From a virus: DNA of 46,797 nt. Below, piece after piece: positions 1 to 7,881 of the stretch. Location: positions 1 to 46,797 of the IMG/VR virus record IMGVR_UViG_3300033143_007604. One strand, written 5' to 3'. The notes below the pieces were generated by a model that did no database searches, had not been told where the DNA came from, and was given only the letters and a program-made list of their open reading frames with translations. Position 1 is the stretch's first letter. The number at the start of each line of letters is the position of its first letter. Made by a program: the position numbers and the translations under genes.

Positions 1-114
1 CGTCTGGTATATCTCTCATTTTTTCCAAGCAGTCGCCTTGTGTAGTATAAATCATTTTATTTATTTCTACCCCTATTTCACCTTCATTATATAAAAATCC
101 ACACTCCATTTAAA
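1..114. repeat. Terminal direct repeat (circle overlap)
   Basis: Bases 1-114 are identical to 46684-46797. The repeat lies inside coding sequence (the 5' part of the methyltransferase gene and the end of the gene at 73-345), not in a terminus-like region. It is therefore best read as the overlap of a circular assembly, meaning a complete and circularly permuted or cohesive-ended genome of about 46,683 bp. A genuine short terminal repeat on a linear virion DNA cannot be excluded. Confidence 0.9.
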
Positions 115-345
115 CCCATCTTCCAGCAATTCATCACGAAAACACAACATATCCCCAACTGAAAATGTTTTATCACCCATATGACTTTCCTTTAGCAGAT
201 CCGCAACCAATTTATGATATTCAGTAGAGTCCTCAATCTTAGCAAAATCATCAAAACAATGACCACTATTATCTATGAAACGATACATCTGTTCATCTTT
301 GTTAAAAGAAAGCCATATGGGTGATGGAACATTTTCGGTGCTCAT
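73..345 (-). CDS. Hypothetical protein, 90 aa
   Basis: A small acidic soluble protein of 90 residues with no recognised domain and no membrane segment. Its start overlaps the stop of the upstream nuclease gene by four bases (ATGA), so the two are probably translationally coupled. Its last 12 codons (KWSVDFYIMKVK) are encoded in a 39-bp stretch repeated on the far side of the methyltransferase gene, at 45952-45990. The similarity extends a little further upstream (DELLEDGF here, NELLQIGF there). A second, foreign copy of this gene's 3' end therefore exists next door. Function unknown. Confidence 0.75.
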   Translation of the reverse strand: MSTENVPSPIWLSFNKDEQMYRFIDNSGHCFDDFAKIEDSTEYHKLVADLLKESHMGDKTFSVGDMLCFRDELLEDGFKWSVDFYIMKVK

Positions 346-1235
346 TTTTTACCCCTACATTTCCTCCAATAACCACAAAATCGCTCAGAACAACACCAAT
401 GAGCAGGATTACAAGGTGGAAATGAACCCAAAGAGACAGCATTTGCCACCCTCACAACTATCTGCCTAAACCATTTATTACGTTGTTGAGTAAACGTAGC
501 TGGTAACCACTCAACAACCGGTTTCTTAATTTTTTTCAACATACAAAAACCAATATCCACCTTTCGCTTCAACAGCAAAGCACTACCCAAACCATAAAAA
601 CTTAACCCAATATCCGATTCCAACTCAGCCTGAGTTTTAGTCTTCTTACCGGTCTTGTAATCCAATACTGTCTCTTTCCCTGTAAAATTACCTTCTACAT
701 CAAGAAACCCAAGCAACTTTATAGACTCATCAGTTGGATCAGCTTTGTTCGATTGAAAATCAATCTGCACTTTAGTTTCTATTAATACAGGTTCCAGCTT
801 CGGAGCGAATTTTTCTATATAATCAGATAACAAACCCTCTGCTCTAGCATTAATTCCATTCTCAGTTTCATCTTCCCAATCCTCAATCTCCTGCTTCTTA
901 TCTGAAAATTTATCTTTGAACATTTCCACCAATTGTGCTGCCGGTAAGTCTTCCTTCTTCCTCTTCTTATACCTATTATTAGTTTCCAAAACGCTATGGT
1001 GCACCCCACCCTCTATTAACGCTATAGCCGGTGGTTCTTTAATATTGAGTATATATCTATGATAAAACTGTAATGGACACCGCAGATACATATTAATAGA
1101 TGAAGGACTTAAATATCCTCTTGGCAAAGCAATCTCACTAGCTGTTAATATTGCCCTCTCAGATTCCCCCATCTCAATAGTTAGTATAGGATAATCATCT
1201 TCCCAACTACGCACTTTTACATCGGCTAAAACCAT
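342..1235 (-). CDS. PD-(D/E)XK nuclease, Cas4/RecB-like
   Basis: 297 aa, matching the PD-(D/E)XK (RecB C-terminal/Cas4-like) fold. An early LSPSSINMYLRCPLQFYHRY segment carries a single Cys. It is followed by GGVHHSVLE, the core nuclease motifs FLDVEG and TVLDYKTGKK (metal-binding Asp, then D-x-K), and a C-terminal Cys cluster, CNPAHWCCSERFCGYWRKC. One early Cys plus a late Cys triplet is the pattern that holds an iron-sulfur cluster in Cas4 and AddB. It sits directly after the RecA-like gene, start and stop sharing one base, so a role in DNA-end processing for recombination is likely. A Cas4 role in CRISPR is not supported, since no array or cas genes are present. Confidence 0.85.
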   Translation of the reverse strand: MVLADVKVRSWEDDYPILTIEMGESERAILTASEIALPRGYLSPSSINMYLRCPLQFYHRYILNIKEPPAIALIEGGVHHSVLETNNRYKKRKKEDLPAAQLVEMFKDKFSDKKQEIEDWEDETENGINARAEGLLSDYIEKFAPKLEPVLIETKVQIDFQSNKADPTDESIKLLGFLDVEGNFTGKETVLDYKTGKKTKTQAELESDIGLSFYGLGSALLLKRKVDIGFCMLKKIKKPVVEWLPATFTQQRNKWFRQIVVRVANAVSLGSFPPCNPAHWCCSERFCGYWRKCRGKK

Positions 1236-2200
1236 TACATCAACGCTCCTTTCAATGAGTCTAAATCTTTCTCAGCAGTTTCCCATAATTCTTTATATAA
1301 GTTTGGCAAATCCTTAGCACGAAATGAAGGTTCACTTATATATTCAGAGCTATAAACTCCACCAGAAGCTGAAATTATATCAGCATTTTTTAACAACTCC
1401 AACATACCAGACCATGGAGCAATTCCCCGTTTAAAATCAATTTCAAAAACAACTTTTCTAAAAGGTGGACCGCATCTTGATTTAATAATCTCCACTCGAC
1501 CAACCACACCATAAATTTTATTATTTGTTTTCAACTTGCCTATTCTTGTTACATGAAGTCTGAGTGAAGAATAAAACCGAATTGCTCTACCACCACACGA
1601 TTCCCATTTTTGCCCGAACATTATACCAATTTTAGACCGCAACTGATTTAATAATACTAAAGCAACCCCACTCCGTTTTAGTGGATTAACAATCAAGGAC
1701 AATCGTTCACTATTTATTCTCGCTGCTAGAGCGATTGTTGAATAATTCTTCCCTTCCCCCTCATGTGCAGCAGCGGCAGGAGTAGCAGCAATAGTATCCC
1801 AAACAATTATTGTTGGAATTTTTTGTCTGCATGTAGATTGACAAACATTATTAATAATATCATACCCACTTTCCAAAGACACCACTGTTGGACAAATTAA
1901 TGTTGATGGTTTAATACCGAGTGTCTCTACCGCCCATTGTTTATTAATTGCATTCTCGGAATCTAAATAAATTCCCACACCACCGGCTTTTATAACCTCT
2001 CTACATAATTGTAATCCAAGTAATGACTTACCGGTTGAGTAATCTCCTACAATTTCTGTTATTAAACCATGAGGAACCCCACCATCCAAAAGAAAGTCCA
2101 ACACCAAACAACCGGTACTAGCACGTGGAACTTGATCATCCATCTCATCTAAAGTCGCAGCTTTCAGAGACTCTGCTAATATCTTAATTATATCACTCAT
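1235..2200 (-). CDS. RecA/UvsX-like recombinase
   Basis: A RecA-fold strand-exchange ATPase. From the start at 2200 the Walker A motif GDYSTGKS is at residues 52-59. GVIYLDSE-like GIYLDSENA follows, then IIVWDTIAA (Walker B) and LLNQLRSKIG (loop region), all in RecA order. A longer reading frame begins at 2254, but the ATG at 2200 is preceded by a good GAGGGG ribosome site and its context matches RecA N-termini. It overlaps the upstream gene by 8 bases. With the neighbouring nuclease, SSB and Holliday-type nuclease it would form the phage recombination system acting on intracellular phage DNA. Confidence 0.9.
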   Translation of the reverse strand: MSDIIKILAESLKAATLDEMDDQVPRASTGCLVLDFLLDGGVPHGLITEIVGDYSTGKSLLGLQLCREVIKAGGVGIYLDSENAINKQWAVETLGIKPSTLICPTVVSLESGYDIINNVCQSTCRQKIPTIIVWDTIAATPAAAAHEGEGKNYSTIALAARINSERLSLIVNPLKRSGVALVLLNQLRSKIGIMFGQKWESCGGRAIRFYSSLRLHVTRIGKLKTNNKIYGVVGRVEIIKSRCGPPFRKVVFEIDFKRGIAPWSGMLELLKNADIISASGGVYSSEYISEPSFRAKDLPNLYKELWETAEKDLDSLKGALM

Positions 2201-2531
2201 CACATCTACCCCTCTGAAGATATTGTAAATATCTAGACCAACAATCCCCCCCAAACACTACTTCTATTGGTGGATGTCGCTGTTTGAAATGTTCTTGACA
2301 CCATAATAAAGGCATCGCTGTAAACTGTGCTTTCACAAATAACTCAGCAAGACAACTAAACTTGGCCCCCTCTCCCCTACTAACCAAATTTGCAACAATA
2401 GGATAAATTATTTTATCCCCAATCTCTAATTTTCGAAATTGCTTATTTTTATTCCTAATATTAACCGCTTCCACATAATTATATATTAGGGATCGTTTGT
2501 AGATTTCAAACACAGTTTTAGTCATTTTCAT
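2193..2531 (-). CDS. Hypothetical protein, 112 aa
   Basis: 112 residues, basic N-terminal half, no family recognised. Visible features are a conserved-looking core (PLLWCQEHFKQRHPPIEVVF) and a few Cys residues too scattered for a clear zinc site. The second Met (codon 3) is an alternative start. The stop overlaps the RecA-like start and the beginning overlaps the previous gene by four bases, so it belongs to the recombination operon. A role as recombination accessory factor is only inference. Confidence 0.65.
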   Translation of the reverse strand: MKMTKTVFEIYKRSLIYNYVEAVNIRNKNKQFRKLEIGDKIIYPIVANLVSRGEGAKFSCLAELFVKAQFTAMPLLWCQEHFKQRHPPIEVVFGGDCWSRYLQYLQRGRCDE

Positions 2532-2878
2532 TTCAGTGCTTTAATCAATTCTTTGTCGGGATATGCAGCCTGTCGTGGCGTTATTTTCATATCTAATGAT
2601 TGGGCAATTTTCAACCTCATTGCAATACTACGAATGCGATTGAGCATTACCATCCTAAATTGACCGGAATTTGTCGCTTTGTTAGCTCGTCGGTGTATTT
2701 CCTTTTGTTTGATACCAAACTTTTGTGCAAGTACCGCCACTTCTGACGGTAGCTTACACTCCGCCATCCTAATCCCAATAGCATCCATCAGATTGTTGTT
2801 GTTTCTCCTTTTTCTTTTAGATTCCTTAGGTAATAATTCCGGTATACTATCCAAATCTTTGAAATCTTCATTAGCCAT
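2528..2878 (-). CDS. Hypothetical protein, possible DNA-binding
   Basis: 116 aa, strongly basic. A Lys/Arg-rich run (KESKRKRRNNNN) near residue 20 is followed by a helical segment (EVAVLAQKFGIKQKEIHRRANKA) that could be a helix-turn-helix, spaced like phage DNA-binding adaptors. No definite family. It lies between the MazG-like gene and the recombinase operon and overlaps the next gene by four bases. DNA binding is inferred from charge and the predicted helix pattern only. Confidence 0.6.
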   Translation of the reverse strand: MANEDFKDLDSIPELLPKESKRKRRNNNNLMDAIGIRMAECKLPSEVAVLAQKFGIKQKEIHRRANKATNSGQFRMVMLNRIRSIAMRLKIAQSLDMKITPRQAAYPDKELIKALK

Positions 2879-2887
2879 AATAATTCC

Positions 2888-3211
2888 TCATTTAAATATG
2901 ATTAGAAAAGGTGATTCCTGTAAAACCGCAAGACAACATGCGGATATTTGCAATAATTGATCGCGTAATTTCAGTTTTGTTTTTTGCATCTCAAGTGGGA
3001 TATCGGCTTCGTGCTCGTTATATCCGCCTTCCACCATCAAAGTCAAATAGTTGGAAGCAGCAACCGCTTTTTCAAACTCCCCATAAATAATTGTCATCCA
3101 TCGTTCGAGATCATATCCAGGATTAACACCAAACATTTCTAGCTGTTTTTGACGTTCAAGCCAAATTAGTTTAGTAAATTCTTCCGGAGTAATTACAAAT
3201 GGTTCTTCCAT
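2888..3211 (-). CDS. MazG-like nucleotide pyrophosphohydrolase
   Basis: 107 aa. The segment W-M-x4-G-E-F-E-K-A, then LRDQLLQISACCLAVLQ near the end, resembles the short all-alpha MazG-like (dATP/dGTP pyrophosphohydrolase) proteins of phages, in which a GE..KA helix and an LRDEL.Q.AA helix carry the metal ligands. Some canonical Glu residues are replaced here (for example Gln at the end of the last motif), so activity is uncertain. It is the first gene after promoter A and a long structured leader. If active it could hydrolyse a dNTP, which would fit the PurZ pathway elsewhere in the genome (MazZ makes dGMP for PurZ in Z-genome phages). Confidence 0.55.
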   Translation of the reverse strand: MEEPFVITPEEFTKLIWLERQKQLEMFGVNPGYDLERWMTIIYGEFEKAVAASNYLTLMVEGGYNEHEADIPLEMQKTKLKLRDQLLQISACCLAVLQESPFLIIFK

Positions 3212-3405
3212 TTTATTTTATCCTTATTATTTATTATATTCCTTAGTGGTGGACTTGGGTAAGGTCCGCCCCAAAGGGGAAAACCTAATTTTCCCCAAGC
3301 CCAATCGGACTCGGTATAAGGCCACGATCTCAGCCAAAGGTGACGGAGCGTCAAAACTGGATCGCCGAAAGCGGTAGCGTTATTTCACACCGGTGCTTTC
3401 CATAC
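3212..3405 (-). ncRNA. Structured 5' leader downstream of promoter A
   Basis: About 190 nt between promoter A and the MazG-like start codon have no plausible gene and are clearly more GC-rich than the surroundings. Read as minus-strand RNA they hold several helices. The clearest is a perfect 8-bp hairpin at 3276-3296 (GGGGAAAA, loop UUAGG, UUUUCCCC). A surrounding CUUGGG/CCCAAG pair and a short GACG-CUC-CGUC hairpin are also visible. This could be a cis-regulatory leader or a small RNA. No known riboswitch class was recognised. Confidence 0.45.
3276..3296 (-). other. Perfect 8-bp hairpin in leader
   Basis: Inverted repeat GGGGAAAA / TTTTCCCC with a 5-nt loop, inside the leader RNA of the MazG-like gene. 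There is no uridine run after it on the minus strand (UUUGGGG follows), so it is more likely a leader structure than a simple terminator. Confidence 0.6.
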
Positions 3406-3438
3406 ATCATAACGTTTGATATTTAAATTCGCTTTCAT
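3406..3438 (-). promoter_or_regulatory. Promoter A: ECF-type element
   Basis: Minus-strand element ATGAAAG, 17 nt, CGTTATGAT. The same 33-bp, gap-free element occurs at 11025-11057, 32875-32907 and 42142-42174, always between genes or just at a gene end. TGAAAG and CGTTATG are invariant in all four, while the 17-bp spacer varies. The layout resembles ECF sigma promoters (for example TGAAAC-N16/17-CGTA or CGTC). It would drive the recombination module beginning at 3211. The start codon lies about 190 nt downstream. Confidence 0.7.
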
Positions 3439-3452
3439 AATTTATTTTATTG

Positions 3453-3521
3453 CGTTTCCTTGCCTTTCGAATATTGAGAGGTATTCCAATATTCTTAAGT
3501 ATCTTTGAGGGCAAGGAAACG
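3453..3521. terminator. Nested stem-loop at module boundary
   Basis: A perfect 12-bp inverted repeat (CGTTTCCTTGCC at 3453-3464, GGCAAGGAAACG at 3510-3521) encloses a second perfect 8-bp inverted repeat (GAATATTG at 3469-3476, CAATATTC at 3487-3494). It sits just after the last gene of the glycan operon and just before promoter A, so it may end transcription or protect the 3' end. It lacks a long uridine run, so Rho-independent termination is not certain. Confidence 0.5.
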
Positions 3522-3551
3522 TAACTCCGTTGCCTTCCATTTGAAAGGGAA
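3496..3551 (-). repeat. Dispersed 50-bp repeat, copy E1
   Basis: On the minus strand this reads CCTTTCAAA-T-GGAAGGCAACGGAGTT and continues with a conserved CTTGCCCTCAAA. Nearly the same 55-bp sequence appears on the plus strand at 27165-27220, and a more diverged copy at 36168-36223. This copy is inverted relative to the other two. The core folds into a GGAAG..CAAC-GGA-GTT hairpin. It overlaps the right arm of the nested stem-loop. Confidence 0.7.
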
Positions 3552-3556
3552 TATAA

Positions 3557-4207
3557 CTACTCCATACCTTTAACCCTAAACAGCCTCGTAGAGGATATTG
3601 GGTAGTTCCTAGTTAGTTCACGATGCCAAGTCCATGCCTTATGTTTTTGGTATATAGTTTGGCATCGAAAATAGAAATTCACATCAAGAGATACCTTACA
3701 TATCTTCTTAGCAGATTCATAATAAATCTTTTCCACATAAGCCGGAATCTTTTCTGCATTTCTATGACATTTACCCGCATCCTGCTCAATAATATCTGTT
3801 ACCAGCACATTCTGTACTAGAGGATGTTGTGTAACAAGTTCAAAAATTAATCGGTGATCTCCATGCCCATATTCCCCTACCGGATTATGAGTAAATACAA
3901 AATCATATTCATTTATATAAAGTTCTTTAGTAATGGCATTATTAATAATCTTCAAAACATCTTTTAGCTTGACTTCCGCTCTACGAAATGGAAGAGCATA
4001 AAAAGTGTTAGGCAATTTCAGAGTATTGACCAAATTTATATTCTCTCTAATACAAACTTCACGAAGAGCGTCACGTCCCTTTCGTTTTCCCGCACAAATG
4101 ATAAGTGATTTATTAAGATTTGGATTTTGCATAATGGGCCAACCAAAAATCACCTCATCATCTGGATGAGCAAAAATACAAAGAATTTTTGAATTTTTTA
4201 ACATCAT
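3557..4207 (-). CDS. PIG-L (LmbE-like) deacetylase
   Basis: 216 aa of the PIG-L/LmbE zinc-dependent N-acetylglucosaminide deacetylase family. The N-terminal AHPDDE motif at residues 13-18 supplies metal and catalytic residues, and HGDH at 115-118 completes the zinc site. The family removes acetyl groups from N-acetylglucosamine-type sugars. As last gene of the glycosyltransferase operon it most likely deacetylates a sugar or finished glycan made by the upstream enzymes. Overlap with the previous gene is four bases. No signal peptide is visible, so it should act in the cytoplasm. Confidence 0.9.
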   Translation of the reverse strand: MMLKNSKILCIFAHPDDEVIFGWPIMQNPNLNKSLIICAGKRKGRDALREVCIRENINLVNTLKLPNTFYALPFRRAEVKLKDVLKIINNAITKELYINEYDFVFTHNPVGEYGHGDHRLIFELVTQHPLVQNVLVTDIIEQDAGKCHRNAEKIPAYVEKIYYESAKKICKVSLDVNFYFRCQTIYQKHKAWTWHRELTRNYPISSTRLFRVKGME

Positions 4208-4542
4208 TTTATTTTTCCTATTTGTTTAAGAAATGCTGTGTTATTTTTCAGTTCCTTAGTTATTCTTATACGCTCGTATCGAGTTTTTTTATTCTCTTCT
4301 TCTTTGGGATTGTCTTTAAAGTCTTTTGATAACCGATGTTTCATTAGGATACTTACCGATTTTATACCCATGATAAAGCCTTCTTCTAAAAGCAGCACAT
4401 ATTTTTTCAGGACTTCAGGTTTATCTTTAAGATGAATAATTGTCAGATCATATAAATCTCTAAAAACTTCACAAATAGTTCTTTGCGGATTGGTTCCTGT
4501 TCCCTTTGGGGTTTCGAATATTTTATTAATTATCGTTTTCAT
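4204..4542 (-). CDS. Hypothetical protein in glycan operon
   Basis: 112 aa, Lys-rich, largely helical by composition, with a charged C-terminal half (DNPKEEENKKTRYERIR). No known domain and no membrane segment. It is wedged between the FkbM methyltransferase and the PIG-L deacetylase and overlaps the latter by four bases, so it is co-translated with glycan-tailoring genes. Function unknown. Confidence 0.65.
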   Translation of the reverse strand: MKTIINKIFETPKGTGTNPQRTICEVFRDLYDLTIIHLKDKPEVLKKYVLLLEEGFIMGIKSVSILMKHRLSKDFKDNPKEEENKKTRYERIRITKELKNNTAFLKQIGKIK

Positions 4543-4544
4543 AC

Positions 4545-5165
4545 TTAATCAGCTAAACTTTTCAAAATAAATGATCTATTTTTACGTCCTATTTCATAAA
4601 AAAGATTGTGAGTCATTAATAATTCATCAATCAAAAAATCTCTAGCATGTTTTCCGTATATTTGTGGATGAAATTCAATTACTATCTGCCCTATATTTTC
4701 ACTGAGATCTTTATTATGGGATATTTCAGTTATAATACCTAACTCAGATCCCTCACAATCTAAAAACAAAATATCTACAAAAGGTATATTATGTTCCCAA
4801 AGAAAAGATTCCAGGCTCCTTGTATCCACTCTGTATTGCGTTATCAATTTCAAGTCTGATTGGGTTTCGTGCCTAGGAAACATGCTGTTACCCTCACCTT
4901 TATTGGTGGAAGAAGCAGCAGGACAACTAAAATCATAATATAAAGCTGTTCCATCTCTTCCAGTTATAGCTATATTATAGGCCGATATTTTATCTGAAAT
5001 CAATTTAGTTAATTTCTCAAATGCCCATCTGCATGGTTCTATTGCATATATATTACATGGAAACTTTTTATAAAATTTAGTAACATCACTACCGTCATGA
5101 GCACCAATATCTATAACAACAGATTTCTCGTTTAAATACTCAGGCTCAATAATTCTTGCAGACAT
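4545..5165 (-). CDS. FkbM family methyltransferase
   Basis: SAM-dependent methyltransferase of the FkbM type, about 206 aa. DIGAHDGSD is the SAM-binding motif I, AIEPC follows as the acidic ribose contact, and VDILFLDCEGSELGIITEI is the characteristic FkbM motif with the catalytic-site acidic residues. The family usually O-methylates sugars. Two starts are possible. The ATG at 5165 has GGAG nine bases upstream, while the one at 5174 has it only one base away, so 5165 is preferred. In this operon it probably caps or decorates the glycan. Confidence 0.85.
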   Translation of the reverse strand: MSARIIEPEYLNEKSVVIDIGAHDGSDVTKFYKKFPCNIYAIEPCRWAFEKLTKLISDKISAYNIAITGRDGTALYYDFSCPAASSTNKGEGNSMFPRHETQSDLKLITQYRVDTRSLESFLWEHNIPFVDILFLDCEGSELGIITEISHNKDLSENIGQIVIEFHPQIYGKHARDFLIDELLMTHNLFYEIGRKNRSFILKSLAD

Positions 5166-5170
5166 ATTAA

Positions 5171-5686
5171 TCATCTCCTTTTACAATACAAACATTCCAT
5201 TATCCCACCACGTCCGTCTAATTCTTTAGATGTACAAAGATAAGTAAATCTATCTAATATCTCAAACTTCTTTTCAACTTGTTTTCTTATTTTTATCACA
5301 GCACCCTCTCCTCGATGCCAATAAGAAATGGCAGCGAAACTACCCATCTTACCTATCCTATGCAATTCCGGTACAGACTTTCTAACAACAGTGTGATATA
5401 ACATATTAAATGAAACAATAAAATCAATTGAATTATCAAGTATACACGTCAACTTTTCAGCTTTCCCTTGATAGAATATTTGTTTCGTTTTATTGTAAGT
5501 TAGATTCGGACAGATATTCTGATCAACTAGATACATCCAACGATATGAAAAATAATTAGAATACAGTCTACCTTCGCTATCAGAATCCTCTCCACATCCA
5601 ATATTCAACACAGTATTAAAATGTTTTCCATCTAAAGTTTTTCTCATCCATGCGTTATGTAATAATCTCAATCTTGTTGGCAACAT
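5171..5686 (-). CDS. SAM-dependent methyltransferase (type 11-like)
   Basis: 171 aa with a class I methyltransferase core: VLNIGCGEDSDSEG as motif I, a YLVDQN acidic strand end, and SIDFIVSFNMLYHTVVRKSVPELHRIGKMGSFAAISYW, the typical FD.V....LEH......L.E..R.LKPGG region of type 11 enzymes. It is slightly short for the family. Its start overlaps the end of the glycosyltransferase gene before it by 19 bases. A sugar O- or N-methyl transfer is the natural guess from context; the substrate is unknown. Confidence 0.75.
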   Translation of the reverse strand: MLPTRLRLLHNAWMRKTLDGKHFNTVLNIGCGEDSDSEGRLYSNYFSYRWMYLVDQNICPNLTYNKTKQIFYQGKAEKLTCILDNSIDFIVSFNMLYHTVVRKSVPELHRIGKMGSFAAISYWHRGEGAVIKIRKQVEKKFEILDRFTYLCTSKELDGRGGIMECLYCKRR

Positions 5687-6387
5687 TTATTTGACTCCTT
5701 GACAAAAGCTTTATAAGCTTTTTCCTTATCTCCTTTATGTGCAGACCAAAGAGGAGTATTTATATTATAATGCAAAGACCATAAGTTAATATTACAGACT
5801 TTGGAAAGTTGACGTGCAATACCTTTTAGACAATTTTGGTCTTTATAATGTTTGGTACAAATCTTGATTAATTTATTTCCGATATGATATAATTTGCCAT
5901 TATGATTAATTTGATTATATTGATTGCAGAATATAGAATAATTACGTGATCCAACTCTAAATACCATCAATCCAGCTTTATATTTATGCTTTTCAGAATA
6001 TAAACCGACATCAAATCCGTTCATTCTTTTATAAATATCTGATAACGGTTGTCGAACCAGCATGTCTGCATCCATATATATAACCAATTCATTTGGAATA
6101 GTATGCTCAACCAATTTGGGGATAAAATAGGTTCGCAGATTTTGCATAAGAATTTTCCATTCTGCTTGTCCTTTGTCTCCATCATATCTTTTTTGTTCTC
6201 CATCAAAATATAAATAATAATTCATGATATGAGTATTTTTATGAAGATCACGCAGTTCTACTACTGTATCCCATTCTAAATTAACACCAAATATTATTGT
6301 ATTTTCATCTGGTGCATTTTTCGCAATTGATTTGACAAGTAATTTCCCCCATCTGCTAAAATTTTCATCAAAATGAAAAGCTATCAT
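5668..6387 (-). CDS. GT-A-type glycosyltransferase (DAD motif)
   Basis: 239 aa. The segment ELVIYMDADMLVRQPLSDIYKRMNGFDVGLYSEKHKYKAGLMVFR is typical of GT-A nucleotide-sugar transferases (GT8-like and capsule-type). The DAD triad binds metal and nucleotide sugar, and the AGLMVFR segment corresponds to the N-G(V/M)-(M/I)-(L/F) acceptor-side strand. It is soluble with no membrane anchor. It overlaps the previous gene by four bases. Acceptor and donor cannot be read from sequence. Confidence 0.75.
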   Translation of the reverse strand: MIAFHFDENFSRWGKLLVKSIAKNAPDENTIIFGVNLEWDTVVELRDLHKNTHIMNYYLYFDGEQKRYDGDKGQAEWKILMQNLRTYFIPKLVEHTIPNELVIYMDADMLVRQPLSDIYKRMNGFDVGLYSEKHKYKAGLMVFRVGSRNYSIFCNQYNQINHNGKLYHIGNKLIKICTKHYKDQNCLKGIARQLSKVCNINLWSLHYNINTPLWSAHKGDKEKAYKAFVKESNKCCQQD

Positions 6388-7184
6388 CTATTTCTGCTCC
6401 AGTCTTGACATTTTATCTCATGACAAGTTATTGCGTCATGAAATATATCATTACGATAAAGTAATTTTTTAGTTCCACCTTTTAAATGTATGGCTGCTAC
6501 TACGTCTTTTTTATATTGTTTATAAGCTTGATTTATAAAACGATCGGTGTATTGATGAAGACAAAAATTATATTCCCAACCCACATCAATTATATTTATA
6601 TCACAAGACGTAGGTCTTTTCTCTGGATTTTTCCAAAGTACATTAAGAAAATCTTGTCCAATACACCAATCGGGAATGCGTCCTTTATGATTATAACTTT
6701 CAATATATTCAAGAAACAGAGGCCAACTTATCTCTTCAGTTTGATGGTTCCAGTAGGTCAAAAATCCCTTGGTTGCACTTGTTATTCGATAATAATATAT
6801 ACCGCCATTGATAGGATGCCTGAAACCATAATGTCTTTTAGTCAAACCCAAATCAAAAAAAGAATACTTTTTGAATACTGTAAAAGGATCTTTCATGAAA
6901 TAAATATCAGCATCTGAAACAAGCACTTGTGAACCCGTAGGTAAGTCCAAACAATACTTATTTGTTTCAATTACTTTACAAGCTGCTCTTCTTTTCCGCA
7001 TTAAATTTGGAGGTATTACAACCCATGTTACATTATATTTTTTCGTTAATATTTCCCTGAGTATTTGAGGCACATCATCAGTAATAACTACTATAACACA
7101 ATCGGAATTTTTTCGTAAAGTAGCAATACAAGTTTCGAACATATTATTGTCAGCTTGATGATAAGTGATTATGCAATATTTCAT
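6384..7184 (-). CDS. GT-A-type glycosyltransferase (DAD motif)
   Basis: 266 aa. GSQVLVSDADIYFMKDPFTVF carries the metal-binding DAD, and GFRHPINGGIYYYRIT matches the N-G-G strand found after it in nucleotide-diphospho-sugar transferases (GT77/DUF-like). A clear Rossmann-like start (KYCIITYHQADNNMFETCIATL) follows the pattern of the neighbouring enzymes, so these two or three genes may be ancient duplicates. It overlaps the preceding gene by 35 bases. Cytoplasmic; donor sugar unknown. Confidence 0.75.
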   Translation of the reverse strand: MKYCIITYHQADNNMFETCIATLRKNSDCVIVVITDDVPQILREILTKKYNVTWVVIPPNLMRKRRAACKVIETNKYCLDLPTGSQVLVSDADIYFMKDPFTVFKKYSFFDLGLTKRHYGFRHPINGGIYYYRITSATKGFLTYWNHQTEEISWPLFLEYIESYNHKGRIPDWCIGQDFLNVLWKNPEKRPTSCDINIIDVGWEYNFCLHQYTDRFINQAYKQYKKDVVAAIHLKGGTKKLLYRNDIFHDAITCHEIKCQDWSRNR

Positions 7185-7881
7185 TTTTGAACAACCCTTC
7201 TATTTTTCTTCCTGAAAGATGAATCATAATAGGTTTTACTTCAGGATATGGATAATTTATACAATACTCGGCATTAGCTTGACACACAAGCCATTGATGT
7301 GGAAGAATGTACGGATGCCATCCGCTTGCTTCAGCAGCAAGCCACGCAGCTAGAGGTCCTCTGCCTGGATTGTCTATATATATTTTCAAATAGTGGTTCA
7401 CATAATTTTGAACATGAACATTTTTTGGATCCGCAAAAAACATTCCCGAATTACAAACGGATCCATGTGGAATATGAAGATCTTTTCTTTTAATCTGTCT
7501 ATCGACTCCTCTAGATATATCTGAATGCAAAAATATTCTAGGACTTAAAGGCAGGCACATTCCAAATAAATTAGCTAATTCAAAACCTTCCATAAATGCT
7601 TCATTTACGACTCTTATATCATAATCCATGTAGAGAACGCATTCATCATACAATGATATAAGTTTCATCCGCCAATAATTACTATTTCTGTAACCATAGC
7701 GTCTGTGTCCTCTCCACTTGGTTTCGACCATTACTATTTTACAATTATATTTACCTTCCATTTTATTTTCTAGATCGTCGGTATAGATGTGTATGGGCAT
7801 ACGTGTATATTCTCGAATATGCGATACGAATCTTATTAATGCTTTTCTTTTGTTTCCAAATGCTGTAACAACTATTATCAT
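7150..7881 (-). CDS. Glycosyltransferase-like protein (DYD motif)
   Basis: 243 aa. N-terminal MIIVVTAFGNKRKALIRFVSHIREY is a GT-A nucleotide-binding start. CVLYMDYDIRVVNEAFM carries DYD in place of DXD, and HGSVCNSGMFFADP matches the N-(S/A)G-(M/V) acceptor strand. It is most likely a nucleotide-sugar transferase of the same broad type as the two downstream genes. Start overlaps the stop of the phosphatase/sulfatase-like gene by four bases. Confidence 0.7.
   Translation of the reverse strand: MIIVVTAFGNKRKALIRFVSHIREYTRMPIHIYTDDLENKMEGKYNCKIVMVETKWRGHRRYGYRNSNYWRMKLISLYDECVLYMDYDIRVVNEAFMEGFELANLFGMCLPLSPRIFLHSDISRGVDRQIKRKDLHIPHGSVCNSGMFFADPKNVHVQNYVNHYLKIYIDNPGRGPLAAWLAAEASGWHPYILPHQWLVCQANAEYCINYPYPEVKPIMIHLSGRKIEGLFKNEILHNHLSSS

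Noticed and set aside
1-114. 114-bp terminal repeat as true packaged ends.
   Set aside because: It falls within coding sequence in the middle of a gene pair and has the look of assembly overlap. Not impossible, but unsupported without end mapping.
342-1235. Cas4 as sign of a CRISPR system.
   Set aside because: No repeat-spacer array or other cas gene exists; a stand-alone Cas4/RecB-like nuclease next to a recombinase is common in phages.
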